NCBI RefSeq assembly: GCF_024166365.1
Contig: NW_026060245.1
Span: 62,001-126,000 of the forward strand
Source: Elephas maximus indicus
Lineage: Eukaryota > Chordata > Mammalia > Proboscidea > Elephantidae
Direction: 5' to 3'
DNA: 64,000 bases
Program-made: the position numbers and the translations under genes
The notes under the pieces: model-generated
What the model saw: only the letters and a program-made list of their open reading frames with translations
Database searches by the model: none
What the model was told of the DNA's origin: nothing
Part shown: piece after piece, positions 47,223-57,262 of the stretch
Layout of the letters: each line of letters begins with the position of its first letter
How positions within the stretch are numbered: the first letter of the stretch is position 1

Positions 47223-47756
47223 CAAGCCCCAAGGAATTTTTTTTTAATTGTTTTTGTTTTGTGGTAGAAGTATTTGTAACAAAACTTTTGCCCTTCCAAC
47301 ATTCTTTGCACACACAATTCAATGACATTACTTTTGTTTATTATGTTGTTCAAACACCACCATTATCCATTTCCAAATTTTCCCATCACCCACCAAGGGG
47401 TTTTTAATCCACAGAGAAACTTCCGAGGATATGGGCCGTGAGTCCTCCAAAAGGGAGTTTCTTGTTTAATGGTCCATCTTTAGAGTCCCTTCTGGCATTT
47501 GTGGCTGGGGTGCAGACATGTCACTGTGCACACACAGGAGGTGACTGGGGTAATCCATCCCCACACGAGAACGGGCACCCTGAGAGAGTGTGGGCCTGTA
47601 AGCAGTCCCTATGTGAGCAGGTTTAATTTAGCATTCTGTGAAGCCTCTCTGGAAGCTGCCTTGCTTCTGTGTGGGGACCACCTTCTCGACAATACATCTC
47701 AGTGATGGCAAACATTTGGCCCTTGAGGGGGTGTTTGAGCTATAAGTTCCCCCCCA

Positions 47757-47932
47757 CCAAAAAAAACTCAAACCCATTGCCATAGAGCCTATTCCGACTC
47801 ATAGCAACCTTATAGGGCAAAGTAGAACTGCCCCATAGGGTTTCAAAGAAGCGGCTGATGGATTCGAAGTGCTGACCTTTTGGTTAGCAGCCAAGTTCTT
47901 AACCAGTGTGCCACCGGACTCCGTTTGAGCTA
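47757..47932 (-). mobile_element. AfroSINE
   Basis: ACCCATTGCCATAGAGCC, CCGACTCATAGCAACCTTAT, AGAACTGCCCCATAGGG and GACCTTTTGGTTAGCAGCC. Confidence 0.93.
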
Positions 47933-49704
47933 TAGAAGCAACTGCATGTCATTTGTAGTCTAATCTTGTAAATTGGGTGGAGTTGGCAATCAACTGGATG
48001 ATTTTTTTGGATAGAGACTTTGGAAGCAGAGGAGGTGGGAGGAGAACAAGAGCACAAAGACCGGTCATGGAACATCGCAGCACTGTGTTAGGATCAGTAG
48101 AGTGGTCTAGAGATAGGTTTTCTCTTTCACAAAGAAAACATGGCCTTTTGGCCATGGAGGGAACTTCAGGGTCTCTGCATCAAGCCCCTTGTTTCAGAGC
48201 TGAGTAACCAGAGGGCCAGAGATGGGGTGGCTTCTCTACGGTCATGTAGCTAATAAGTAGCTGAAACTTGGTCTCCTGATGCCTGGCTCAGTGTACCTTC
48301 TGTTTCCAGTGTTGGTGAGGACCAGCATTGAGTGACCTCTTCCTTTTTCCACTCTAGCTGTGTTGTTTTTGACGGATGAGCCCCTGTCTATAACAACTAA
48401 AATGATGTTTGTTATGTGGGATATTGTGGCTTCAACACCCACTGCACAGGTTCATCTCCGATACAGAAGAGGTGCAGAGGGTATAAGAGATGGGGCTACT
48501 CAGCTGCTAAGGAGGGCTCTTCTGAACAAGGCCTCAGGCCTGAACAAGCATTTCTTCCTTGGTCTGTGTCCCTGAGATTGGGGAGGGATCAACATGGAGT
48601 GACATCGCCAACGAGATCCAAGACGGAGCCTGGCATCTTGCCTCCGGGACTCCTGTTGCCCAGGCTCAGTGCCCAGTCCTGGAGTCCTCACCTGTCTATC
48701 CTGACTCCTAGCCAGGCTGGGGTGCTGGGCCTCCAGCTTCAGGTCCTGGACAAGCAGGTATAAACCTGCTGGGCAGCATCCTTGCCCACACCCTTTCCCT
48801 GAGCCCCTATCAGGCCATCCTGGTTCCTTCTTAACCTAGAGAAATCATAGGCCCTCAGCCTGTGGGCATCAGAGGCCCTGAGTTTCCCCCTGGGGTACCT
48901 TCAGTAAGAGACCTGGGAAGCACAGTCAACATAGCCCAAGGTTCTGCAGCCTGGGTGTTGGGAAAGGAAGTCACTGCCCATTTTCCATGGAAAGCTGTGT
49001 TGAGAGTGGGGACAGTCTCCATACCAGGGACCTGTCCTGCCCAGGGGTCAGCATGGGCCAGTGGGGGATCCTGATGGTACATGCATCAGTCATTTCTGTT
49101 TCATGGGCCCTCTGCTTTCCTGATCTCAGGCCCAGATGGTGAATCCCGACTTTCCCTCTCTTTCTCTTCCCTACAGTTAAGGGCACAGATACCAGTATAG
49201 CTGAGGCCAAGACTGACTTTATTCTAACTTAGCCATGTCCCTTCCCTAAATTCCCACTTCTCTTATTTTCAGCAGCTTCAAGAGGAGAACATGTTCTCCT
49301 TTGTTGTAATTCCCCCCTGAGAACCCTGCTATGTGTTAGGAACAGTAGCTGGGCCCTGGCAAGTGTGGTACAACTGGCCAAGCCAGGGGTGGGTGTGAGG
49401 GGTGGAGGGGCTTGGCTGACCTGGTCTGCAACTCAGGACTGTAGATGGGGATTACCTGGAACTGCTCTTGTCAGGGCCTCTAGTGCAACGCGTATGGGGT
49501 GTCATACCTCTAGACACAAAGAGACTTCATGCAGAAGCCCAGCAGCTAACTCAGAGAAAAGCTGAATGTTTTGGTTGCAGTGGGCAGGAGTAGCAATAAG
49601 GTCATCTTCTCTCTGAGTCCCGGCACCAGGTTGGGCACTGGGCAAACACCAGAGTTCCTTGGAGCAGTGTGGAAACCATGGATTTAAAGCCAGTATCTTA
49701 CTTA

Positions 49705-49875
49705 ATAGGGAAACACTAGTTGCATTTCCACTAAGATCGGAAACAAGGCAAGTATGCCCTCCACCCCCACTGCTATTAACATTGTATGGGCGGTAATAGC
49801 CAATGCCATTAAACAAGAGAAATCAATTAGAGACATAAAAACCGGAAACAAAATTATTTTTACTTCTATCCCCTG
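49705..49875 (+). mobile_element. Old L1 ORF2 fragment
   Basis: TTCCACTAAGATCGGAAACA, CCCCCACTGCTATTAACATT and TAGCCAATGCCATTAAACAA correspond to the reverse-transcriptase region of L1 ORF2 just before the catalytic Asp box (compare 25845-25930 in the L1 of this window). Decayed. Confidence 0.75.
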
Positions 49876-50154
49876 GAGTCCCGTATGGGTCACATATGGG
49901 CAGGTCAGAATTAGGGTCACTAGGTTGATACATAGATATTTCTCCCAAAAGATAGCCTTTTAGAGTGGAAGGAACTCAAGGCTAGACAGCTTTCTTCACT
50001 TTTCCCAAGTCACACAACAAGACAAAATCCAAATCAGAGGTATATCTTCTTAGCAGATTTCATGTTACTTCCAGACCTTGGTCCTTCTCAGAGGAGACCT
50101 AACTTTGTATTTCATGTCTTTTTTTCCCCCTCTCTACACAATTGGTATGTGCAG

Positions 50155-50202
50155 AGCCCACTACCGTGAACACCATTGGTACCCAGACTACCACTGGAGC
50201 AG
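50155..50202 (+). CDS. DMBT1: DMBT1 Thr-rich exon (48 nt) before an SRCR exon
   Basis: Acceptor gtatgtgcag after a pyrimidine tract, donor GTAATG. Phase 1-1. It encodes (E)PTTVNTIGTQTTTGA. Its position about 0.7 kb upstream of an SRCR exon and its Thr content match SID3 of the array units. Confidence 0.75.
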
Positions 50203-50903
50203 GTAATGAATGATTCTTTATGGGCCCCTCTCTGCAGGCGATGAAGCCAAGTATATCCAAGGGTTTGACTCTTATTCAGGAAAGCTTTCAGGGGCTGGGA
50301 TGGAGAACTGATGTGAACGTATAGTATAGAGGGAGAGGTCTTTGAACACAAGGACCTGGCTTGAGTGGGAGCCTCCTTCCTTGTCCATGTCCCTGTGGAT
50401 GGGGAGGAGTCAGTTAAAATGTAGAGTCTATCTCCCCCATCTCCAGAGCTCGGTACTGACCCCAGCCATTGGTGGTAGGGCCTGGAAGAGCAGGTACAAA
50501 ATGAGCTCCAAGCCAATCCCAGAGCCCCAGGAGTATGTTAGTACTCATCTAGGGTCATCCTCTTCAGTATGGGGCAGTCACGGGCCTCTGTCCAAGAAGG
50601 CGAGGCTCTGCCCAGGGTTTGCTCAGAGAAGTGTCATGTGGATGGTGTCTAGGCCCCCTGCAGCAACATGGGAGGCACCAGCCCTACCTCCTGAAGCTCT
50701 AGAGGCTTGGGTTTGGGCAGAGGAGTCACTGTCCTTTTCACCATGAAGAGTTCTATCTAACCTTAAGACGAAGCAAAGCCCAATTAGTTACAGATACTCT
50801 CAGGGATCTTTGCTCACCGGGCAGTCCTCTGAATGCCTTGTAAGCTCTGAGACCTTGTCCTGAAGTAGAAACATACAAGAGGAATTTTTGTGCGCTCTTC
50901 TAG

Positions 50904-51226
50904 GGACAGACTCTGATTTGGCTCTGAGACTGGTGAATGGAGGTGACCAGTGTCAGGGCCTTGTGGAGATCCTATACCAAGGCTCCTGGGGCACTGTGTG
51001 TGATGACAACTGGCATCTGAATGATGCTGATGTGGTCTGCAGGCAGCTAAGCTGTGACTGGGCCCACTGGGCCCCTGGAAATGCCCACTTTGTTCAGGGC
51101 TCAGGGCCGATCATCCTGGACAACGTGCACTGCTCAGGACAAGAATCCCACCTGTGGAGCTGTCCCTACAACGCTGGCTCTCCCATAACTGTGCACGCAG
51201 TGAGCACGCCGGTGTTGTCTGCTCAG
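50904..51226 (+). CDS. DMBT1: DMBT1 SRCR exon with a 1-nt deletion (323 nt)
   Basis: Acceptor cttctag|GGACAGA, donor CTGCTCAG|GTGGGC. The reading is SRCR-like from [13 protein letters not shown] through [18 protein letters not shown] to LWSCPYN. It then leaves the SRCR frame at about 51172, because one base is missing relative to the 324-nt array exons. With a base restored in length the rest would again resemble WLSHNC and VVCSG. If used as written it would exit in phase 0 and shift every downstream exon. So it is either skipped, dead, or a sequencing error. The binding motif is VEILYQGSW rather than VEVLYQGSW. Confidence 0.8.
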
Positions 51227-51338
51227 GTGGGCCTCAAAGGCCCTTGAACTTCTCTCTCTGGGAATGGGCTTTGCTCAGGCACCTGGCCCTGCTTCTAGAA
51301 CTTTATCTGTGTGCTCCTCACTTAGAAGTGTGAAGCTC

Positions 51339-51641
51339 GCCCAGAAAGAATGGCCCCCGGATACCCTTTTAGTTCAGTAATGAAGTCACTGCTGAAGTTC
51401 ACTCTTCAGCCAAAGATTCGACAGGCCCGTAATACAAAGAGACCAAAAGGGTCAAGGACACGAAGGCAGGAGGGGACAGGAAAGCTGGTAATGGGGAAAC
51501 CAAGGTTGAGAAGAGAGAGTGTTGGCATGTCATGGGGTCGGTAACCAATGTCGCAAAACAATATGTATACTGATTGTTTAATGAGAAGCTAGTTTGTTCT
51601 GTAAACCTTCTTCTAAAATACAATTCAAAAAAAAAAAAATA
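51339..51641 (+). mobile_element. 5'-truncated L1 3' end
   Basis: A short insert ending in TTGTTCTGTAAACCTTC, TCTAAAATACAATTC and a poly(A) run (51627-51639), similar to the 3' end of the L1 at 28700-28756. TGAAGCTC occurs at 51331-51338 and 51642-51649, a likely target-site duplication. Confidence 0.75.
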
Positions 51642-51905
51642 TGAAGCTCTACTCTTAGACAGATAGTGCCTGAGGCATGAGTGTTGGGTAGTTACAAGGA
51701 GGCACACCCAACCTTCGCCTGTAAATGAAACTATGAATCATTTAACCTTGCCCTATAACTTTAGGTGGTGCCTTCCTCACAGTCTGACCCCAAGGAGGTA
51801 ATTTTTGCACCTGTAGCTTCTCCCCACCATCCCACTGAGCTAGCTCACTTGTGGTATCTGCTTTACAATAAGCGTGCATCTACTTACGCTTTCTCTTTCC
51901 CCCAG

Positions 51906-51935
51906 CTACTCAGTCCACATCCCTGCCTAGCCCAG
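51906..51935 (+). CDS. DMBT1: Possible DMBT1 mini-exon with a GC donor (30 nt)
   Basis: Acceptor ctttcccccag, then 30 nt in phase 1-1 encoding (A)TQSTSLPSP, ending CCCAG|GCAAGT, a good match to the rare GC-AG donor consensus. Its place after an SRCR exon and before SID2 matches SID1 of the array units. Without transcript evidence this stays tentative. Confidence 0.45.
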
Positions 51936-52234
51936 GCAAGTCTGGTAGCATCTTAACCAGTCTGTCCCTTCCTGACCAAATTCCATCTTTTGTGGTATGT
52001 TTGTCGAACCTGCAAGAGAAGGATAAACTTTTTCCTAATAACAATTTCCCCTGGTAATCCTGCAATGTCTTCGTGGCACCTGCTGAGTTGCCAACATAAC
52101 AATGGAGATGTGTAACTCGGCCTTGCTAGGTGAAAGCTGCTCTGGCCTTCCAACACAGACCCATAGTGAGGACTCACTCAGAGCTGCTGGAAGGAAAAGT
52201 GGTTCAGTTCCTGGGGTCATTTCAATCTAAGATA

Positions 52235-53880
52235 CAAAGTCCGGTCCCGAGATCCTGAGTGAAAGGTGAAAGAAAGAAATCTTCACACGCTGGGGTGGAG
52301 TGGAGACCTAGTGATGTTCTTCTAAGTGATTCTTCGGTAGATTGGTCTACTGTGATTGGTCTTTGTGGAAGTCACCACCCTAGAGAATGGCAGGGTGCAG
52401 CTGGAGATTTTGTGGGTGGTGGTTCCACTGACTCCAAGTTGCTCACACTGTGATGCACTCTCTCTCCCACCACTGGAAGAACAACTGAGACTTTGCCTGT
52501 GGGCAGCCCTGTCTCCATAGCCTTTAGCCATTTCTTAGAGAGGGAGCTTCAAATCTCAGCTAGCATGGGTTCCAGGCCCAGCATGGATGCCACCCAACTG
52601 CATTCTCATTCCTAACATTGCTTTGTTTTTTCCTCCAGGTTGGCAGCACCCAACAACTGTGATAGAAAGTAAGTGCTATTTTGTTTGTGCTGAACCACAG
52701 ATGGAGGGCCAGCTATTTCTGCTTCTAGGTCTACCGCTTTAGGCTTGTCCAGCTTGGGGTTCAGCTCTGTACTTCCTCCCACACATTTTTTGTCTAGGTT
52801 GCAGGGGCCATGGGAGCAGCCCAGAAACCCCTTTGGCATATATTCAAAGTCTAGCCAGTGTTTTCTTTCTGAGTGTGCTGGGGATGGTTTTGTGGTCCCA
52901 CACCTTTTTCATCATGAGTCTTGAGTCTGTGTTCATCTTGTGTGGATCCTTTCAAATTACGTCTTTAACCCTGTTGCCTTACAAACTCCACAGTCATATT
53001 TCTGTCTTCAAAGTGCATTTTTTTTTCCTTTCCCTTTTTGTCTCCCTCTTGGGTTTACAAAAAGTCTTGACTTCAAAAGTCTTTACAAAAAGACTTAAGG
53101 GTCTCTTCTTTCTTGTCTATGAAAGTGCAAGAGAAGGGACAGGCCTGGGAGGGGAGACAGGATATTCAACTCCTCCCCTCAAAGCAGAGCCCTACTTCCC
53201 TCCCTTCCTGAAGGGGCACTGCCTTTCTCAGAAGAAGCTGCAGGACTTGCCCATGCTCTAACTTTTGTTTAGTTTGAGCTTTGGAATGAGGGTCACAGCA
53301 CTTTTTTGAACTCAAAGCGATTCTGGTGGCCAGCCCTCTGCTCCTACTCCACCATACAGGGGTGAGGTTCCCGAGGTGTGAGTAGCACAGGCCCAGAAGA
53401 AAGCCTGGCTGAAGTTTACCTGGCTTTTAAACCCTTGGGACACCTGAACCTTGATTCCAACCTCAAATTGGTGTCACCCTAGTCCAGGTAAGCAGCAGTG
53501 GCCCAGCTTGGAGGTCTTGAATGTTAAGGTTAATGCCACCAGCCCAAAGGCTTGTTGTTCTAACCAAACCCCCACTCTGGAATGAGAACAAGAAGCTTTC
53601 ATTTCGAGTTAGACATGATTTAAGGCATTGACTCGCAAATGCAGTTCTGAGGGAAACATTAAGACTCTTCTGCCTCGGAGGATGAGAGCAATTTCTCTTC
53701 CCCACAGGGCTCGGTCTATCTCACACAGCATTCATTTCCACCCTCTATTTTGTGGTATGCGTTCGCATATGGGTGTGTGTACACATGGGAGCACATGTGT
53801 TTAGAGTGGAGATGGCTTGGCTTCCTTCTAATATAAACTTTCCCAGGGTGCCCCTTGCCTACTTTCTCATGGTCTAAGGC
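52235..53880 (+). repeat. DMBT1: Diverged half unit at the start of the right array
   Basis: Homologous to about 56880-58537 of the next unit but with many substitutions and small indels. Near position 53880 the sequence becomes almost identical to the later units. It contains the SID2-like exon at 52639. Confidence 0.85.
52639..52668 (+). CDS. DMBT1: DMBT1 mini-exon SID2, diverged copy
   Basis: Acceptor tttcctccag, donor GTAAGT. Phase 1-1. It encodes (G)WQHPTTVIE where array copies have (G)SQHPTAVIE, so the exon is conserved although its introns have diverged. Confidence 0.78.
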
Positions 53881-54382
53881 AATGCTATCTCTGGAGGGAG
53901 ATGCTCTAGCTGCTGGGAGTGCCTCCTTGGAATGGTCTGATCCCTGCGCTGGGGGCTGGGTTCTGCGTTCTCAGCCTTGCCATTTTGAAGGGGGCAGGTT
54001 TCAACTCCTTGTTGTTGGGAAGAGTGCTGTCCTGATTGGGATTGGGTTTCTGCTCTAGCAAGACAGCCACCCCTGGAAGGGCCACCTGGTGCCAGGCAGT
54101 ATCAGGGTTACAGAAAGAGATGGCCTCTACCTTCTAAGTCAGAAAATGTCACAGCCTTTGAGGGCCTGGTGGTGTCCACGTGGTCATCTCACACACCCTG
54201 CTCACTTCATCGCTGAGCGAGCTGCACAGAAGAGATGTCCTGCACCTGCAAAGTGGCAAGAGGTGGCAAGATTCAGATGAAAATAGGGAGGACGTGTGGC
54301 CTGGTCCAGGGCTTGCATGGTAACAGGCCCCATCTTCAGTGAGGTTGACCTATACCTTTTCTCTCCTCTTTGCTCCTTACAG

Positions 54383-54415
54383 CTACAACAGTGAGCACAG
54401 CTTTACCCACAACAG
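54383..54415 (+). CDS. DMBT1: DMBT1 mini-exon SID3, unit R1
   Basis: Acceptor ctccttacag, donor GTATGT. 33 nt, phase 1-1, (A)TTVSTALPTT. Confidence 0.8.
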
Positions 54416-54474
54416 GTATGTTCCCCCACAGCTCTCTCTATTGGTCACTGGACTCCACATGCTCAAGGGTTGAG

Positions 54475-54744
54475 TTAAGTCTGGAGAAACTTTGGGCTGG
54501 AAGTATTAGTATAAGATGCCGTTCCAGAAAATTCTCAGGGCACAGTGTGGATGGGAGTCCTGTCATAGTCATAGGCCAAGGAATCAGGCAGAATCTCAAA
54601 ACACTCCTCTATGTTTTCTCCCAAGAGGAATGGGTGGATGCCCTGTTTCGGGAAGGGTGGTGTTTCTGAGTGCTTATTGTTACTCTGATGGTTCCTGCAG
54701 ACCCAGGCTTGCCTGGCCATGTTGGGCGTTGAGGCCTTGGGCTG
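54475..54744 (+). repeat. Variable intronic segment, right type (R1)
   Basis: About 270 bp, alignable to the left-type segment but with many differences and about 24 bp shorter. Present again at 59132-59401. Confidence 0.85.
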
Positions 54745-55095
54745 CATGGAGGAAGGAGGGTGTATTCAGCTACCATCAAGGCCAGTAGGCAGGGCATAGC
54801 AGGGACCAGAGCAGAGTGAGGCCATCCTGGTGTCAAGGGGCCCCTTTTCAGTGGGGAGCCTGCACTGGCATCCCACCCAGGTTGGGAAGGAGAGGAGTCA
54901 GGGGGCATGGCCCTTACGGCATAGGATTCCTGGGGCCCCAGAAGGGATGGGGATCCTGTCCTTTTTTTCCTTAAGAGAACTCTAACCTGTGTGAGGAAGC
55001 TTTGGCTATTGGGAAGCGGCCTTGGCTACTTACAAAGTATAGGGCATTCACATTCAAGACAGAATCTAATAAGAAATAATTGTGTCACTCCCTAG

Positions 55096-55419
55096 GGACA
55101 GGATCTGGTTTGGCTCTGAGGCTGGTGAATGGAGGTGACCGGTGTCAGGGCCGCGTGGAGGTTCTGTACCAAGGCTCCTGGGGCACCGTGTGTGATGATG
55201 ACTGGGACACCAATGATGCCAACGTGGTCTGCAGGCAGCTGGGCTGTGGCTGGGCCATTTCAGCCCCAGCAAATGCCCGGTTTGGTCAGGGCTCAGGACA
55301 GATCGTCCTGGACGATGTGCGCTGCTCAGGACATGAGTCCTACCTATGGAGCTGTCCCCACAGAGGTTGGCTCTCTCATAACTGTGGTCACCATGAGGAT
55401 GCTGGCGTCATCTGCTCAG
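55096..55419 (+). CDS. DMBT1: DMBT1 SRCR domain exon, unit R1
   Basis: Acceptor cactccctag, donor GTGGGC, 324 nt, phase 1-1. Complete group-B SRCR domain with eight cysteines, VEVLYQGSW at about residues 25-33, and the acidic DDDWDTND and HHED sites. This is the first fully intact SRCR exon downstream of the signal-peptide exon. The two SRCR exons before it are damaged. Confidence 0.96.
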
Positions 55420-56373
55420 GTGGGCCTCCAGATCACTCAGCCACCTTCTGGGGTTGGCTCTACTCATAGAAGACAGGCTTCCCCTCCCAGGACTTCCACT
55501 TGGAGCCTCTCCTATGCATCCTGTGGCTCTCACTTTCCCAGGTCAGCTGGTGGCTCAGGTGCCATGTCGGGCCACCTAAGGGGACAAACAACGTGGCCAG
55601 CTCCATCCCGCATGCTTCCAAATATGCCCCAATGTTGGTTTGGAGGCAAGTCTGGCACCATTGTTAACACAAGGTCAAGTATACTGAGGGCAGAAACAAT
55701 AAGCCCTTTCTTTAGATACAGGATCATGCACTCATTACAACCCCCCATTTGACCTGGTGAAAGCTTCTCAAAGGCAGGGGACACCGGTGGTAAATTCACC
55801 ACCCCTCCCCCTTCATGGGTGTATTGATTTGACTCCTCCAGATGCAGAGTCAGACAGAAGGATTCAAGAGTGTATAAGATGTACATGAAGTGCAGTGAGC
55901 AGCACTAGGGAAGGGAGATAAGGATGTCAGCAATGATAGGAGTAGTTTGGTAGGAGTAGTTTGCTAATGAGACAGCCATTGCGTTATCCCAGTGAGACAC
56001 TCTAGGAACAGGTGTACAACCTCAGAATCATGGCACCTGGAGGGTTGGGTAATGGGTCTTCTTAGGAACTGTTGGATTGGTCGTTGGCTGCTCCTGTGGA
56101 GTGTAATGTCGTGGCAACTCTGGCCTGGCCCTTGCGGGGCAGTAGCTTCCGTAGTCTGAGCAAAAAGGCCCCAAGTACAATGTCAGTGCTGGGATAGGAT
56201 GCATGTGCAACTCCTTGATACAGCTGCAGATTCATGTCGGCCCTTGCAGGGTCCACATGGTGGCACATAAACAGCATCAGCTGAGGGTGTAAATATGCTG
56301 AGTTCCCTCAGTCGTTGGTTTCAAATGGGGCAAACCTGGGCAGTACATCTGACTTTTCATCTCTGTCTCACAG

Positions 56374-56409
56374 CTGTGGTGCCCACCACCCCCCGACCCA
56401 GGCCACCAG
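56374..56409 (+). CDS. DMBT1: DMBT1 mini-exon SID1, unit R1
   Basis: Acceptor tgtctcacag, donor GTGAGT, 36 nt, phase 1-1, (A)VVPTTPRPRPP. Confidence 0.8.
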
Positions 56410-57232
56410 GTGAGTCCACAGCGTCCTTATAAGGCTTTTTTCTCCCCTCCCTGCCCTTTCACCCCTCCCCCTTTCATATGACCCTCCTTTCTCTGCAAAA
56501 ACTGGGAGCATCTTGTTTTCTCCCTACTCTGTTCCTGAGACTACCAGTAGGCTTCTTAACTAGATGTTGAGATGCACAGAGTCCTGTCCTCCTGTCAGTC
56601 CAGCTGTGCTTTCATTAAACCCCTTTGATACTGTCTATAGCCGATAGTTTACTGTGGGGTCAGAGAAATGGCCACGTGTTGCATGAACTGTAGGCCTTAG
56701 TAGTCAGGGCTGACATCACCTTACTGGGAGAACTGATCCTGAGAACCACTGCCCTTCTGTAGGAGAGAGTGTCTTTGAGGATGTCTGTTCTCTCCATCAC
56801 TCCTTGATTATTCTCAGCATCAGCAGGGCGACATCTGCATCCAGAGAAGAAGAGATCCCGAGTGTAGGGCGAGAGAAGCCATCATACACTGGGGTGAAAA
56901 TGGTGACCTAGTGATGTTTTTCTAAGTAATTCTTCAGTAGATTGGTCTGCTGTGATTGGTCTTTGTGGAAATCACCAGTGCGGATAATGGCATGCTGCAG
57001 TTGGGCATTTCTTGGGTGGTGGCTCCACTGACTCGAAGCTGCTCACACAGTGATGCCCTCTCTCGCCTAGCACTGGAAGAATGACTGAGACCCTGCCCTA
57101 CAGGCAGCCCTATCTCCACAGCCTTTAGCCATTTCTTAGAGGGGGAGCTTTGAATCTCAGCTAGCATGGGTCCCAGGTCCAGCATGGATGCCACTGCATT
57201 CTCTTTCCTAATACTGCTTTGTTTTTCTCTAG

Positions 57233-57262
57233 GTTCGCAGCACCCAACAGCTGTGATAGAAG
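57233..57262 (+). CDS. DMBT1: DMBT1 mini-exon SID2, unit R1
   Basis: Acceptor gtttttctctag, donor GTAAGC, 30 nt, phase 1-1, (G)SQHPTAVIE. Confidence 0.77.

Larger units (their letters stand above)
40979..50154 (+). other. Long DMBT1 intron, SINE-rich
   Basis: No convincing exon was found here. It holds at least eight AfroSINEs or SINE tails, a split MIR and an old L1 piece, listed separately. The stretch 43660-45940 has no repeat or gene I can recognise. Possible exon-like stretches at 48358 and 49190 were considered and not accepted. Confidence 0.65.

Noticed and set aside
46513..47328. 271-codon minus-strand frame in a DMBT1 intron
   Set aside because: It passes through MIR and AfroSINE sequence and shows no domain or conserved composition.
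48358..48480. Possible exon with a tctag acceptor and GTATAA donor in phase 1-1
   Set aside because: The encoded residues are not Thr/Pro-rich or SRCR-like, nothing comparable exists in the array units, and chance explains it. It could be revived by junction reads.
49178..49230. Possible exon after ttccctacag (KGTDTSIAEAKTD...)
   Set aside because: No usable donor before an in-frame stop.
55129..55752. 207-codon frame overlapping the SRCR exon in another frame, present in every unit
   Set aside because: It lies in the +1 frame over the SRCR exon and continues into the intron. The SRCR frame has the cysteines, splice sites and phase, so this is a shadow.
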